The notes: generated by a model from the letters alone, not told the origin. Positions 46,533-57,477 are shown, counted from the stretch's first letter. The stretch is DNA of 64,000 bases from Dolomedes plantarius (GCA_907164885.2 OU015495.1:212306224-212370223); one strand, 5' to 3'. Numbers and translations: made by a program.

Positions 46533-46870
46533 ACATACAAAACCCCAAAACTTTAACTAATTTCTAAATTCTTTTAAATTCCCTTGGGCGTAAAGTTAAT
46601 TTCGCAGTTCGGTTTTAAGAACAAAGGTTTTGAGCGTAACCTAAAAACTAAAGTAGGAAATCAACATATCGTCCCTTAAAATCCCCAATCTCTCGCGCGA
46701 AACTTGTATAAGAAAACAAATGACCTCTGTCCCAGATTCCTGGGTTTAGCCAATAACTGCAGACTAATAGGTCATGTGACAAGGGGCTCGTAAAGTCTAT
46801 AAAAATTCAAACATGCTTCCAGGAGCGGATTTTGGCGTGACTCTGTTGCTTAATAAACACTAGGGCGGAG
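46532..46870 (+). mobile_element. Solo LTR fragment, same family as 1465-1906
   Basis: Shares CCTTGGGCGTA, TTAATTTCG, AACTAAAGTAGGAAATC and TCGTCCCTTAAAATCCCC with the minus-strand LTR at 1465-1906. TATA-like TCTATAAAAATTC at about 46796, then TTAATAAACAC at 46850. The 3' part is not recognisable. Confidence 0.65.
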
Positions 46871-47187
46871 CGTAAAAAAAAAGTTTTCGATTTTGTTTTT
46901 GCCCTAGTGCGGAAAAGTTGGGTACTGGTGGGTAGGTCACGTATGTAAAGTTTTGGGAAAAAAAAAATATCTTCCGTCTCCATTTTGGCCATGATTTTTA
47001 GCAGATTTTTACCATAGAGTTAAAAATGTGTATTTCCATTGTTTTGTATGCAGCTTTTCACTTTTTCTGAAATAAAATTCAGAAAAAAACCCAGAACTCA
47101 CCACGGGGAGGTGGCTGCATTGCGAGTTCCACCCGTGCCCACCCATCCACCGAGCCATATCGGCACTTAACTCCTTTGCCCTTGCAG

Positions 47188-48655
47188 TTATTCCGGATTT
47201 ACTCGGTACTCGCATTTGGTTTCAAATGATTGTATAGCTTTTCTCGACTCTGTTAGGGTTCTAACTAAACCGTCACGCTTATTTTCTCCACACACAGCAG
47301 CAGAAACCTCTGTTACTAGTTTCACGAAACGTTCAACACTTTGGGTGTGGTAAGGAAATTTTAGGCTTCCCAGTGTTGAGCTACAGACTCTTCACTGGAA
47401 ATCAAATTTCTCAAATCATCTTCTGTCAAGTAAGATGTTATTGGGGATTCCGTCAAATAACATTTCTGCCAATCAGTAAGGTCTATATATGAAACTTCCT
47501 CGAAATTGAGCGACGGAATGTTGTAGTATCTGATTCCTTCCTTTTTTTCCTTTCTTGCTCGTAAAATCCTACGTAGTCCAAGTTCTCGAATGGACTGTCT
47601 GTCGTCTGTGATCATTGACAAGATTATTGCTTCCGGGTGGCCGAAATAGCCATTTCTCTGATAATGGGATCGACCAAAGTCTTTAAATCGTTTTTAAGAT
47701 AGCGTGAGACGTTTATTGTCTTCCACGAATTTCGTGGACCATACGTGCAATATGAATTTAATTTAACTGTAAACCACATAGGTGGGTACACTTTCATGAT
47801 GAACTCTGCCAGGGTTTGAAGTTGGTTTGAAGGCTCTGTCGAGCTAATGTATAAACGCTTTATTCGACTTGCAGTTGTTAGCCAACGTGCATGAGACATT
47901 TTCCCAGGGTGTTTTTGTGACAAACTTGATGAGCAGTTTCTATTTGTGACAGCTTGTCAAATATCCCAAAGCTATCGCTTGTGTGTGCTAAGATACTTTA
48001 TGTCGATTTTCGGAAATTCGCTCGAAATCTCTACAAATCTCTCAACTGGGAGGTTTTTACAATTTGCCAATGCTTTCCCAGTAGGACCAGAAAATGCATT
48101 TGGGCCACTCGTTCTACCATCCAAATGCTGTACTAAATGTCGAAGTGGCAACTCATTTGCGTGTAACTGGCAGATAAACCAGTACAAGGGTTTCCCAATG
48201 GCTTCCCCAGAAAGGCGAATCACGCCGATTTTATAGCCAGTATTACCGACTGTACCTTAGCACCCTATTGCTACTAGATGATGAATGTCAATATTCTTAT
48301 TCTCCATGAATTGCAGCATCATTTGAGAAATACTCAAAGCTGATGAAGAGGTTAATGCTATGTGTCCGAGGTACTTGCTTCCAGGTTCCTTAATCATTGT
48401 AACGTGTTCTTCCAGGACTGTTTTCTGGTACATCTTTCCCCCTACGCTCTCTTGCATTAGAGTTTTGTCCTTCCTTCCGTCAAAATAAAGTCTCTTCAGT
48501 GGTTCCAGCTGTCTTTCATTTCCTCACAACGCTTTCAACGTTGTAGCAGAATGCCAAATAAACAGTATTTGCAGACGTGAAAAGAGATTTGTGTCCGTGG
48601 CCACACGACTACTATTTGCCCGTCGGTTCAGGTCCTCATTCCACGGTGCTGGGCC
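47188..48655 (-). pseudogene. Transposase-like pseudogene of an unnamed, possibly hAT-related family
   Basis: Blocks in order on the minus strand: LYFDGRKDKTLMQESVGGKM; VTMIKEPGSKYLGHIALTSS; VAIGC-stop-GTVGNTGYKIGVIR; WFICQLHANELPLRHL; LDGRTSGPNAFSGPTGKAL; KMSHARWLTTASRIKRLYIS; VYPPMWFTVK; ILSMITDDRQSIRELGLRRI; and the C-terminus FPYHTQSVERFVKLVTE, then VCGENKRDGLVRT. I recall this set of blocks from unannotated multi-copy proteins in arthropod and other invertebrate genomes. The GC(D)GT-NTG-GVIR, C-LHANEL and SHARWLTT blocks resemble, in order and spacing, the second-aspartate, C-H and RW blocks of hAT transposases; that link is inference. Lesions include a stop where the aspartate is expected (about 48256) and frame changes near 47965 and 47622 plus a stop near 47360. 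No TIRs were found. Confidence 0.65.
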
Positions 48656-48662
48656 GGCATGC

Positions 48663-48713
48663 TACACACACACAAACACACACACACATATATATATATA
48701 TATAAATATATAT
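48663..48713. repeat. (CA)n(TA)n microsatellite
   Basis: First link of a chain in which dinucleotide tracts alternate with LTRs up to 51012. Confidence 0.95.
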
Positions 48714-49258
48714 TGTTCCGTTTTTTCCTGGGTTCCTTAGGATTGAATAAGAATCTCTTCAGAAAGTTCGCACAAATTAAATTTATTATTTTGTAAATTC
48801 TTCACGCGTATGCACAAATTCAAGCATAAAAGACGTAACAACTATCTTTTATACAGCAGAAAATTCTGAAAACACAAGTCAGGATACCAGAATTTTCAAC
48901 ACAATACACGCCAATTAGCGCAGTTACAACACTTTCAATTTTCATTAGGAAATTGAACTGAGTTTCAATGTCAATGTGAGGTATAATTATAGATTTCCAA
49001 AGCGTCGCCTATCAGTCAGTCAGCTAGATATTTCTAGAAGCTTCCAGAAAGATGTAGTCGGCAAGTTGGCTACCATTTGGCACAATATCGCCACATGTCG
49101 TGATATACCGCGAAATTTGGCGACCAAAAATAAGTCACCAAATCCATCGTCAATTTGTCGATAACTTTCATATTTGGCTCGATCACCTTAGACTCCCATG
49201 TTAAATACATAGCTATAGGAGCTCTTTGATAGAAGCCATTATAGCTAAACAAAATGCA
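48714..49258 (-). mobile_element. Solo LTR, minus strand, with heat-shock-type element
   Basis: Ends TG...CA (minus strand TGCATTTTG...AACGGAACA), each against AT dinucleotide sequence. On the minus strand a TATA box (CTGTATAAAAG, near 48856-48847) precedes AATAAATTTAA near 48785. The U3 carries the 18-bp inverted GAA/TTC array at 49032-49049, about 180 bp upstream of TATA. No coding sequence adjoins it. Confidence 0.7.
49032..49049. promoter_or_regulatory. Four-unit heat-shock element-like array
   Basis: TTCTAGAAGCTTCCAGAA is TTC-TA-GAA-GC-TTC-CA-GAA: four alternating pentamers with perfect 2-bp spacing, the binding consensus of heat-shock factor. It lies in the presumed U3 of the LTR. Function is not shown. 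Confidence 0.6.
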
Positions 49259-49296
49259 ATATATACAAAATTCGTAACTATATTTATATATACATA

Positions 49297-49819
49297 TGTC
49301 AGAGCTTAAATGGGAATGAGTAGATTAATTAAAATAGTTTTTAGGAATTTAAATAGTAGAGCGAGTTTTAATTATGAAGAGGGAAAAAAGGTGAGTTTTT
49401 AATATCTTAAGTGATCAATAGAGGCCGCCACCTGACGGTCCCTTTAAGAGGGAAGGGTTTTTCGGCACAGAATTCTAAAATTAGACCATTTTGAGTACAG
49501 GCCAGTTATATAATCGGAAGTTCTCGAAAGTTCGAATGCTGAATAAGGGGTTCTTGAGCAAGATGTGGAACAAAGGGCTTTGGGGCAGACGCTGGGAAGT
49601 TTTCAAGGAGATAGGAGGACTGTCGGCCTCTCTGAGAAATTTTTAAAATGGAGCGCTTCCGGTAAACGAATTCGTTAGAAATTAAGTAATCTACGACGAA
49701 GCTCTGGGACAATTAATCTACGTAATATGAATAAATAAATAACATCAAGTTGGACTATCTTTATTTCCTGCCACGACTGTATCGTCTATTTAACCCAGTC
49801 TTGCGGATTTAAAAATCGT

Positions 49820-49823
<4 letters not shown>
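49297..49823 (+). mobile_element. Solo LTR, plus strand, Gypsy-like
   Basis: TGTCAGAGC...ATCGTGACA, followed directly by (CA)n. TTATATAA at 49506-49513, AATAAATAAATAAC near 49730. Shares GATCAATAGAGGCCGCCACC-type sequence with the reverse complements of 59942-60201 and 60982-61266, so it belongs to a family related to that element. Confidence 0.72.
49521..49533. promoter_or_regulatory. Three-unit heat-shock element-like array
   Basis: TTCTCGAAAGTTC is TTC-TC-GAA-AG-TTC with perfect spacing, 8 bp downstream of the LTR's TATA box. The aligned position in the LTR at 59944-59961 also has a perfect array. Confidence 0.5.
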
Positions 49824-49860
<37 letters not shown>

Positions 49861-49863
49861 CTA
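49824..49863. repeat. (CA)n microsatellite
   Basis: CA tract ending in TATCTA, between two LTRs. Confidence 0.95.
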
Positions 49864-50378
49864 TGTCATGGCACTTACAATGCGTACCCTCTAAGCAACT
49901 AATTACTCTAAATGGCAGTCATTAAAGAATAGGCCGGCGTAAGAACTAATGCTTAAATAACATTTAAACAGCTTTATTAATTAACATTAATTGAATAACC
50001 AATTAACCCAGCTAAATCGCTATTTTCCATCAAACTCTCAGCTCACCGATAGACGTGCGTTCTCGCTGAAAAGTAATCCCTAATCTAATGCTTTGTTCTT
50101 TTTCGTGCGTTATGCAAAAGCTGGCCAAGCATCGCGAGCCACTCTCTCGTGATTCGAACATTCGACAATTGCGTCCTCAGATGATATCATAGTCAGGCAC
50201 TGCCCGCCTGTACCTTTCTGAGCGTGTGGGAGCAATTAATTATCGATGACCATGAACTCTCCGCTGCGAAAACCAACTTACTTTCTGAATCGGAAAACAC
50301 ACTAGGATCTCTAAAAGAAAGTTACCCTTTAACTCTAACTAATATAGTTAAATATAGTTTATGCTTCTAATTATTACA
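49864..50378 (-). mobile_element. Candidate solo LTR, minus strand
   Basis: TGTCATGG...TTATTACA (515 bp) fills the space between two dinucleotide tracts. On the minus strand it has AATAAAGCTG near 49975-49966, about 110 bp from the TGACA end, as expected of an LTR R/U5. No clear TATA box. Confidence 0.45.
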
Positions 50379-50397
50379 CACACACACACACACACAC

Positions 50398-50443
<46 letters not shown>
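50379..50443. repeat. (CA)n(TA)n microsatellite
   Basis: Separates two LTR-like segments. Confidence 0.95.
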
Positions 50444-50450
<7 letters not shown>

Positions 50451-50952
50451 AATTCCAAGCTTTTTACTATTTAACACGCCCTTTCCAAATTCTTCATCCT
50501 AATGCAACAGAATACCGTCCCTTAACCTTGGATTGCGACCTATATTCAGCCAATATCAATCTATTAGATTTTCCCCTAAGGCCACGCGCGGAAAGAATTA
50601 TATAACGAAGTCTATTCTAAAAGCTATGACGTGAACCCTTTCGATAATCACCTCATATGACGCGACTTAATCACGTGTCAGTTATTTAACCAATTAAAGT
50701 TCAACGCCGTACCCGACTAGCCGTGATGTGTTTTGAACGTTAAGTTTGACAAGTGTATATACAGTCTTTTTAAAACCCCATTCTTAATAAAAGAACTGTG
50801 AAGTTTTTGTGGAGTACCATGTTTTCTGCCTGGACTTGCTTCCTACGCCACTACGACTACAAGATTTCTCTGGGACGTTGCGCTATCTCGTGCCTGATGA
50901 GTCAACGGCCAAGTTATGTGCCCGGCTACAACCATGCTATTGTTAGGATTAT

Positions 50953-50956
<4 letters not shown>
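50444..50956 (+). mobile_element. Solo LTR, plus strand
   Basis: TGAAATAAATTCC...GGATTATTACA (513 bp) between TA tracts. TGTATATACAG near 50754, TTAATAAAAG near 50786. The 88-codon frame at 50798-51064 runs out of the LTR into microsatellite and is not a gene. Confidence 0.62.

Positions 50957-51012
<56 letters not shown>
50957..51012. repeat. (TA)n(TG)n microsatellite
   Basis: Last link of the chain, directly abutting the BEL 3' LTR. Confidence 0.95.
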
Positions 51013-51017
<5 letters not shown>

Positions 51018-51457
51018 GTTCAGTTCACGTAAAGTCAAGCAGAATTCTTATTTATAGAAAATGATTGAACCACACAGCAAAAATTAGATAATAGATGCAA
51101 TTATAGCTCAGAAGGTCGCTGGGTTTTTACTATGACTGTATTTATTGAAAGGTGAAAATTCGCTGCGAACAAGGGAATATTTAGATACTCATGCGGAAGA
51201 ATGTCGGCATGTCTATACTTAATACTTGTAGATACATTCCAACAGAAATTGGCATGAAATGTGCGCTTACAGTACATCGATACAATGCATAGAACGGCGA
51301 GCAAAGAAAACCGTCTATCATCCATTCAAGTCAGCATGCAACTGAGTTACTTCGCGGGAAGGTGATGGTAAGACTTCAGAAGTACCGCCATTTGTTGACA
51401 ATGGCAAGAGTTAAAGTTCAGCAGAAAAGAAAAAAAAAAGAAAATCAAAATCCAACA
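51013..51457 (-). repeat. BEL 3' LTR
   Basis: Minus strand TGTTGGATTTTG...GAACTTACA (445 bp). It is preceded on that strand by a purine-rich stretch (AAGGGCTGGAGAA) that fits a polypurine tract. TTCAATAAATAC near 51146 would be the polyadenylation signal. Confidence 0.72.
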
Positions 51458-51613
51458 TTCTCCAGCCCTTGAAATCCTTTAGGGGTTTCAAGAAACAGAA
51501 TTACACAAAAACTAAAAATCAACAATATTAACAACAATTGAAAAAGGTTACAAGACAATTCAAAACAAACATTGGTTATTTATACAAAGTAAACTAAATG
51601 GCTACATGGAGAA

Positions 51614-53924
51614 CTAGTCTAAAGGTAATCTACAAAGTTTTGTGATGGAACGGGTAAGTTCACCTGGATCAGTTTTTAAAGTAACAATTCGAAACTTCTC
51701 ATCTTTACCAGGATGTAACTTCAACACACGTGCAAGTTTCCATTTTAATGGAGGTCCCAACTCATTCTTGATAAGTACAAGATCATTAACTGAGAAATTT
51801 TTTTGTGACACTTAGGACGTTGTTGTAGTCTAGCAATATATTCCTTGCTCCACCCTTTCCAGAAACTCTAAGCAGACTCTGGATAAGTTGCCAACGTCCA
51901 AGACGTGATAATGGAATGGTATTCAAATCTAGTTCAGGGATAGGTGTCAAAGCTGAACCAATGAGAAAATGGCCTGGTGTTAATGGCGATAAATCATTTG
52001 GATCTGGAGAGAGAGGACGAAGTGGTCTTGAGTTAAGACACGCTTCTATTTGAGCAGTAAGGGTGAATAACTCCTCTAAAGAAAGCAGAGAGTTTCCCAT
52101 GGTTCTTCTTAGGTGGTACTTCATAGATTTGACACCAGCTTCCCAAATACCACCGTGGTGAGGAGCAGCGCGTGGATTGAATTTCCAGGTGATTCCCTCA
52201 AATGAACAAAAATTTAACACATTTGAATTTTCATTCTGAGAAAGAAGAGATCTAAATAAGCCCTTCAGCTCTCTATCAGCTCCGACAAACTTAGTTGTGC
52301 AATCCCTGACGATTTCCAAAGGCTCTTCTAGAGATAAAGCGTTTCAAAGCACCAATGAAGGCTTGTGTAGTGAGGTCCGTCTCTACTTCAAGATGCATTG
52401 CTCGCTTGGCAAAACACACAAAAATCGCAATGCAAACCTTGAAGGATTTTTTTACACCGGCCATTTCTCTCCCTGGTAAGAAACGGTCCTGCAAAGTCAA
52501 CACCTGAGGTCGAGAAGGCCTTGGATGGTGTGAATCTTGAAGCTGGTAAATCTTCCATAAGCTGACTCATAGCTGAAGCAGAAAGACGAAAGGAAGTTTT
52601 ACAGCTTTTTAAAAATCTACGGACCACATCTCTTCCACAAGGGATCCAAAATTTGTCTTATTACTGAGAGCAAGAGTTGAGGCGATGCATGCAAGTGTTT
52701 TAAATGAAAGTTCTGAACTATAAGAGTTGTCAAATGAACTATAAGAGTTGTCGAATTCTGAAGGTAGAAGACCTCTGGTGCCACAGTCTGCAGGGTTATC
52801 CTCACCTGGAACATGGTTCCAGTGTACGTCTGGTGCAGCTTCCTGTATCTTGGCTACACGATTGGCTACAAAAGGGAGCCAACGGCGAGTTTCTGAGGCA
52901 ATCCACGATAGTGCAACTTGAGAGTCAGTCCACGCAGAAGTTTTGCTGAAAGGAATTTCCAATGTTGGTAGAATAGATTCCAACAATGTTGCTAAAAGTA
53001 ATGCTGAACATAACTCAAATCTTGGAAGGGACTGAGTTTTGACTGGAGCAACTCTAGTTTTTGAAGTTAAAAGTGATAATGTAATGTTATGATCTTGAGT
53101 GACTGAGCGAATATACACAACCGGACAGTATGCTTTTTCTGATGCATCACAAAAGGCATGAATCTGGATATCAATAGGTTGGGTACACACGACAAATCTA
53201 GGTAATTTAAAGTTGACCAGCAAAGGTAGCTGTGAGTGGAATATTCTCCAACGAGAAGAAAGTGGTTCATTGAGAACATCATCCCATCCTAGATTTTGAC
53301 TCCATAGTTCTTGTATTAAGATTTTAGCAATGATGACAACTGGTGCTAACCAACTAATCAGGTCAAATAATATGGAAATGTCTGAAAGGATTTTAAGTTT
53401 GGTCAGGTCTTGATGATTACAAATTGTGATGGACACATGAAAGGAATCTGTACCTGGAGGCCAAACGATACTAAGAACCTCGATGGTTTCACTGTCTTCA
53501 ATAGATAATGATTGGTTTATGGCTTTAGAATCAGCAGGAATACTCTTCAAACTGCTGTAATATTCGAACTCCACTTGTGAAGTCTGAAGCCTCCCCGAAG
53601 CATCATTTCGAATAGTTGACTGGTTAGTTTTTCAGCCTTTAACTCAGAGCTGTCTTCACTCCTGATATCGTCTACGTAAAAGTCTCTGAGGCAGATCTTA
53701 GAAGCTAAGGGATAATTGATCTTCTCATCAAGTGCAATTTGTTTCATTACCCCGGTAGATAAGTATGGAGCGCTGGCTGTGCCGTACGAAACAGTGACAA
53801 GACGATAAGTTTCTATGGGTTCACTGGGGCTGTTTCACCAGAGTATCCTCTGCATATCAGCATTATCTGGGTGATCTCTGATATGTCGAAACATCTTCTC
53901 CACGTCAGCACAAATTGTAACAGG
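51614..53924 (-). pseudogene. BEL/Pao pol remnant: RT, RNase H, integrase, C-terminal DUF5641-like
   Basis: From the 5' side: VTICADVEKMF and CLRDFYVDDI (RT active site, YVDD); HAFCDASEKAY, LPRFELCSALLLATLLES and SAWTDSQVALSWI (RNase H); GVDFAGPF, CTTKFVGADRELKGLF and APHHGGIWEAGVKSM (integrase core, with D and E still visible); LSPLTPGHFLIGSAL; NDLVLIKNELGPPLKWKLAR. Breaks: a stop after DMQRILW near 53840, a frameshift near 53560, loss of the integrase zinc domain near 52610, frame changes near 52440-52300 and near 51800. A 24-bp in-frame duplication gives FDNSYSS twice (about 52720-52770). It cannot encode a working polyprotein. Confidence 0.88.
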
Positions 53925-54275
53925 AAAGGAAGAATGTCGGCATGTCTATACTTCAAACTTGTAGATACATTCCAACAGAAATTGGCATGAAATGTGCGCT
54001 CACAGTACATCGATACAATACATAGAACGGCGAGCTAAAAAAAAAAAAACCGTCTATCATCCATGCAAGACAGCATGCAACTGAGTTACTTCGCGGGAAG
54101 CGGGAAAGTGATGGCAAAACTTCAGAAGTATCATTGGCAGCTCCAAAAGGGGAGGGGGGTCAGTAGGGGTAATTGCCCCTCACAAAAATGACCAGCGTAT
54201 TTTTCTTATAGCCTAAAATTATATAATCGTAGACCTAATACTAAATGAGTTTAAATTTAAAAAGAGACCATGTTT

Positions 54276-54315
<40 letters not shown>

Positions 54316-54451
54316 CCATAAGAGCCGACGTCCCCCCCCCCAAAAAAAAAAACAAACTCGGAACTGGAGCTGCCCCTGAGAAGTATCGCCATCTGTTGAC
54401 AATGGCAAGAGTTGAACTTCAGCAGAAAAGAAGAAAAAAAAGAAAATCAAA
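53925..54451 (-). repeat. BEL 5' LTR, truncated, with hAT insertion
   Basis: 53925-54131 matches 51189-51385 of the other LTR, and after the hAT element the match resumes at 54387 (CGCCATCTGTTGACAATGGC) to about 54450. The inner end was lost in the deletion that fused it to RT. Confidence 0.8.
54132..54378. mobile_element. hAT MITE (247 bp) with perfect 8-bp duplication
   Basis: CATTGGCAGCTCC...GGAGCTGCCCCTG, flanked by AGAAGTAT on both sides (54124-54131, 54379-54386). The other BEL LTR shows the uninterrupted site (AGAAGTACCGCC at 51379). It contains a (TA)n tract at 54280-54314 and a C/A homopolymer run. Confidence 0.9.
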
Positions 54452-54468
54452 ATCAATCAAAAGGAAAT

Positions 54469-54471
<3 letters not shown>

Positions 54472-54553
<82 letters not shown>
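54472..54553. repeat. (TA)n microsatellite
   Basis: Uninterrupted TA dinucleotides beyond the decayed BEL 5' end. Confidence 0.95.
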
Positions 54554-54557
<4 letters not shown>

Positions 54558-56948
54558 CTTTTAATGTATATATACAGAATTTCTTTCGTTACTTTATCGC
54601 TGTAGTCAATCGGCAGTAAGACGATTATTTTACATAGGTCTTATTTCCAGGAGAACAAACACTACCTCAGCAAATAGACTTTGTCAAGAGGAAAAAAAAA
54701 TGTCTGTGTTTTTAAAATTTGATAAATCAACGAAAAAAGGGGGAAAATGCACTTTTTTTTACGCAGACAGTTCAGTTTTAAAAATAGTGAGGTATATTTA
54801 ATTGCAGTTTTTAACGAGAATAGATTATCCTAGAATAAATAATTATCTCAGTGGAATATAAAAACTATCTTTAATTCTAGATAAACGTGTGGTCTAGTCG
54901 TTCGTGAAATTTTCTATATGAGGAATTTTGGGGGATCTGGGGCACAGGTTTCACAATAAAAAAGTGTATTTTTATTTTTTTATTTAATACATACAATATA
55001 CTTTTTAGAATACATTAAAACAAACCGAATTTTTCTTCGATGATTATTACATTGGAGGATGTATGGCATTTTTGGCTACAATACCCATTTGCATCCTTTG
55101 TACATCTCTTCCTTGGGACAAATTATCCCAGAAACGAATTTATCAAGATTTGCCGCCTTCAAAAGTTGCATTCCGTTGGCCAAAAAGTTCTTTCTATTTC
55201 TAAGTTGGAATAATAGACACATTTTCGGTTCTCACCAATAACTTTATTGAACAACACGTTCACCATTTTGTTCCACTTCCTGCTGCTATCTTTCAGGCAA
55301 CTTTATTCTCCCAAAACTTAAACTGTAGAAACGTTGCTTTTTCATTTTACTTACCTTTCGTCAAAGGACAAAGCATAATATTCCGAAAGTGTTGTTGATT
55401 TTCTTCGATCTTCAATATGAAATTGGCTACACGAAATTTTCCCAATTTCGATAAGTTTTTGTTTAACCCTTTCCGGCACGCTACTCTTTAAAGTTGGGAT
55501 TTTAACAAAAAAATTTATATGCAGACTGTTTAGGCCTAGAAGGGTACGCAAGTATAATTTTGTGAAGATTGCACTAACGGTTTTAATTTTATGGGTGTGC
55601 CCGAAGCGGGTTCACTGAGTCAAATGGGCTTCAAAAGGCATGGTGAGGCGAGCATTGCTGTGAAGCACGCAATACAGTAAAAGATTTTGTCTATGATTAA
55701 ATGCACACTGATATGACAGCTGTCTCAACACTATCACCAAAAATTGTTTCGAATGACCTTGGATAACTAAGCGCTACTAATGCCAACGTATTATAAACTG
55801 AATAGAATATTTATCTAGCTAAATATCAAGAAAAATTTACAAGTTATAACTTTTCAAGACATATCTTAACGATTTTGATTACCGTTCATCTAAAAACTGT
55901 CCTAATGATATTTTATTCAGAACAAAAATCCCCAACATTTTTTACCGAGGGAAAAATTACGAGAAAAAATTTATTTTTCAATCCTTTAAAGCAATTAAAA
56001 TTTTTGCAAATATTTATGTCTAATTGTGATGAAACTTTACTTTCCTCAGAATTGAAAAAATAATGTGAATTGAGCTATTGATCAGACAAATGTGTGAAAA
56101 GATGAAAGAACTATCAAATTTGGATTGTCAACATTTGCAACTAATTTGAATCTTTTACAAAATTTTAAACTCTGCAAGTATCTATACAACCATAATGATA
56201 TTTATAATATTATTATTTACATAAATAAGATTTATATATATGAATAAGAATTATTAACATTTTTATTAATGGAGAATGTTTATATTAAAGATAATTGGAT
56301 GAAAAATATATTATTATAAGGTGTGTTTAAAAACATATTTTTTTTTCTCGCTGGCAGTATAAAATAAGAGAGATAATGAAAGCGGGAGTGCTAAAGCATG
56401 TAAGAGACCTATTAGAGAGCTTTATTGCATTTCCCACTGGTTCCTACCACTAATAAAAATAGGTAATCCATATAATTCTATTTTCATTGAATCACGTTTA
56501 ATACATTTTATATTAGGTGGATTTATATCACATTCTATTAGAGCCTGAAATTTATCGACGTAGCTCGATATCCACGGGGATAGTAGTGGGGAATAATGAA
56601 CATAAAATATAGAGTTTATTTTACACATTAAAAAATAATTACTTTTTTAAAAACTTAAAACTTGTTTTATACAAAGGAGAATACTAAATTTTGTTTTATG
56701 AGAATAGTAGTTAGGGGAGGATAACTAATTAACCCTTCACAAGAGAGTATGATAATTTCACTGGTGATCGAATATCTTGGATAAAATTTTAACGTAGGAT
56801 AACTTAGGTAAAATTACAGACGCTAAAACCGTCCGTCGTCGAGAGTTATACTTTTTGTAGCGTGCCAAACCCAGTCTGTATCGCTTGGGCAAGCAGTAAA
56901 CAGTTAAAAAAATGCAAGTACCCAAAATGCTTCAAAAATTTGACACTG

Positions 56949-56949
<1 letters not shown>
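54554..56949. other. AT-rich spacer, nothing securely recognised
   Basis: A minus-strand frame at 55351-55551 (VPERVKQKLIEIGKISCSQF, then TLSEYYALSFDER) has protein-like composition and vaguely recalls the region before the catalytic core of THAP/P-element-type transposases, but I cannot support that. Other frames are short. Confidence 0.45.

Positions 56950-56952
<3 letters not shown>

Positions 56953-57037
<85 letters not shown>
56953..57037. repeat. (CA)n(TA)n microsatellite
   Basis: Short CA run then TA dinucleotides. Confidence 0.95.
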
Positions 57038-57041
<4 letters not shown>

Positions 57042-57398
57042 ATGAAATAAGATCAGATTACAGAAATATCAGAATAAGAAATTTATTTCCGAGTGGCTAA
57101 ACAGATATCTTATCTACTGGAAAGCCAACACCCGAGTGATTCCCGGGGTTTGCGTATAGAGGTATCTGCGGTTAAAGAATTTGCTGAGCAAAGATGTTTC
57201 TTGCGAGCTGCATCAGTTGTGCAAGACGATCACCTTATTTGGGCTGAGAAAAGGGGTCGCATGGTTTCGTGGCTTCCCAGGGACTGCTGACGCTATGAAA
57301 ATATTCCTGGGTTCTTGAAAACAGAATTTGGTAATGCCATCTTAAGCATGGGAAGGAAAGAAAACTTACAGGGGTCAACTTAAATTTTATATCTTTCA
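57038..57398 (-). mobile_element. Candidate solo LTR, minus strand
   Basis: A 361-bp segment between TA tracts with TG...CA ends. On the minus strand it begins TGAAAGATATAAAATTTAAG, has AATAAATTTCTT about 45 bp from its end and finishes TTCATTACA. Confidence 0.5.
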
Positions 57399-57441
57399 TA
57401 TATATACACACACACATATATATATATACATATTATATATA

Positions 57442-57473
<32 letters not shown>
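57399..57473. repeat. (TA)n/(CA)n microsatellite
   Basis: TA and CA dinucleotides between two LTR-like segments. Confidence 0.9.

Positions 57474-57477
<4 letters not shown>

Larger units (their letters stand above)
51013..54451 (-). mobile_element. BEL/Pao LTR retrotransposon, internally deleted, minus strand
   Basis: The 3' LTR (51013-51457) and a partial 5' LTR (53925-54451) share about 230 bp of near-identical sequence, for example GAATGTCGGCATGTCTATAC. Between them lie RT, RNase H and integrase remnants in BEL/Pao order. Gag, protease and the first part of RT are missing: the 5' LTR joins directly to the middle of RT near 53925. The extreme 5' end of the 5' LTR has decayed into a TA tract. 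Confidence 0.88.

Noticed and set aside
46858..46920. Inverted pair CACTAGGGC / GCCCTAGTG as a transposon terminus
   Set aside because: Only 9 bp, with no target duplication and inside or beside an LTR remnant.
47946..48236. 96-codon plus-strand open frame
   Set aside because: Antisense to the transposase-like pseudogene, whose conserved blocks are on the minus strand.
50798..51064. 88-codon open frame containing MFSAWTCFLRHYDYK
   Set aside because: It begins inside an LTR's R/U5 region and runs through (TA)n(TG)n repeats.
55351..55551. Possible THAP/P-element transposase fragment
   Set aside because: Only a weak recollection of motif style. No catalytic block is visible and neighbouring sequence gives no continuation, so it is mentioned only within the spacer entry.
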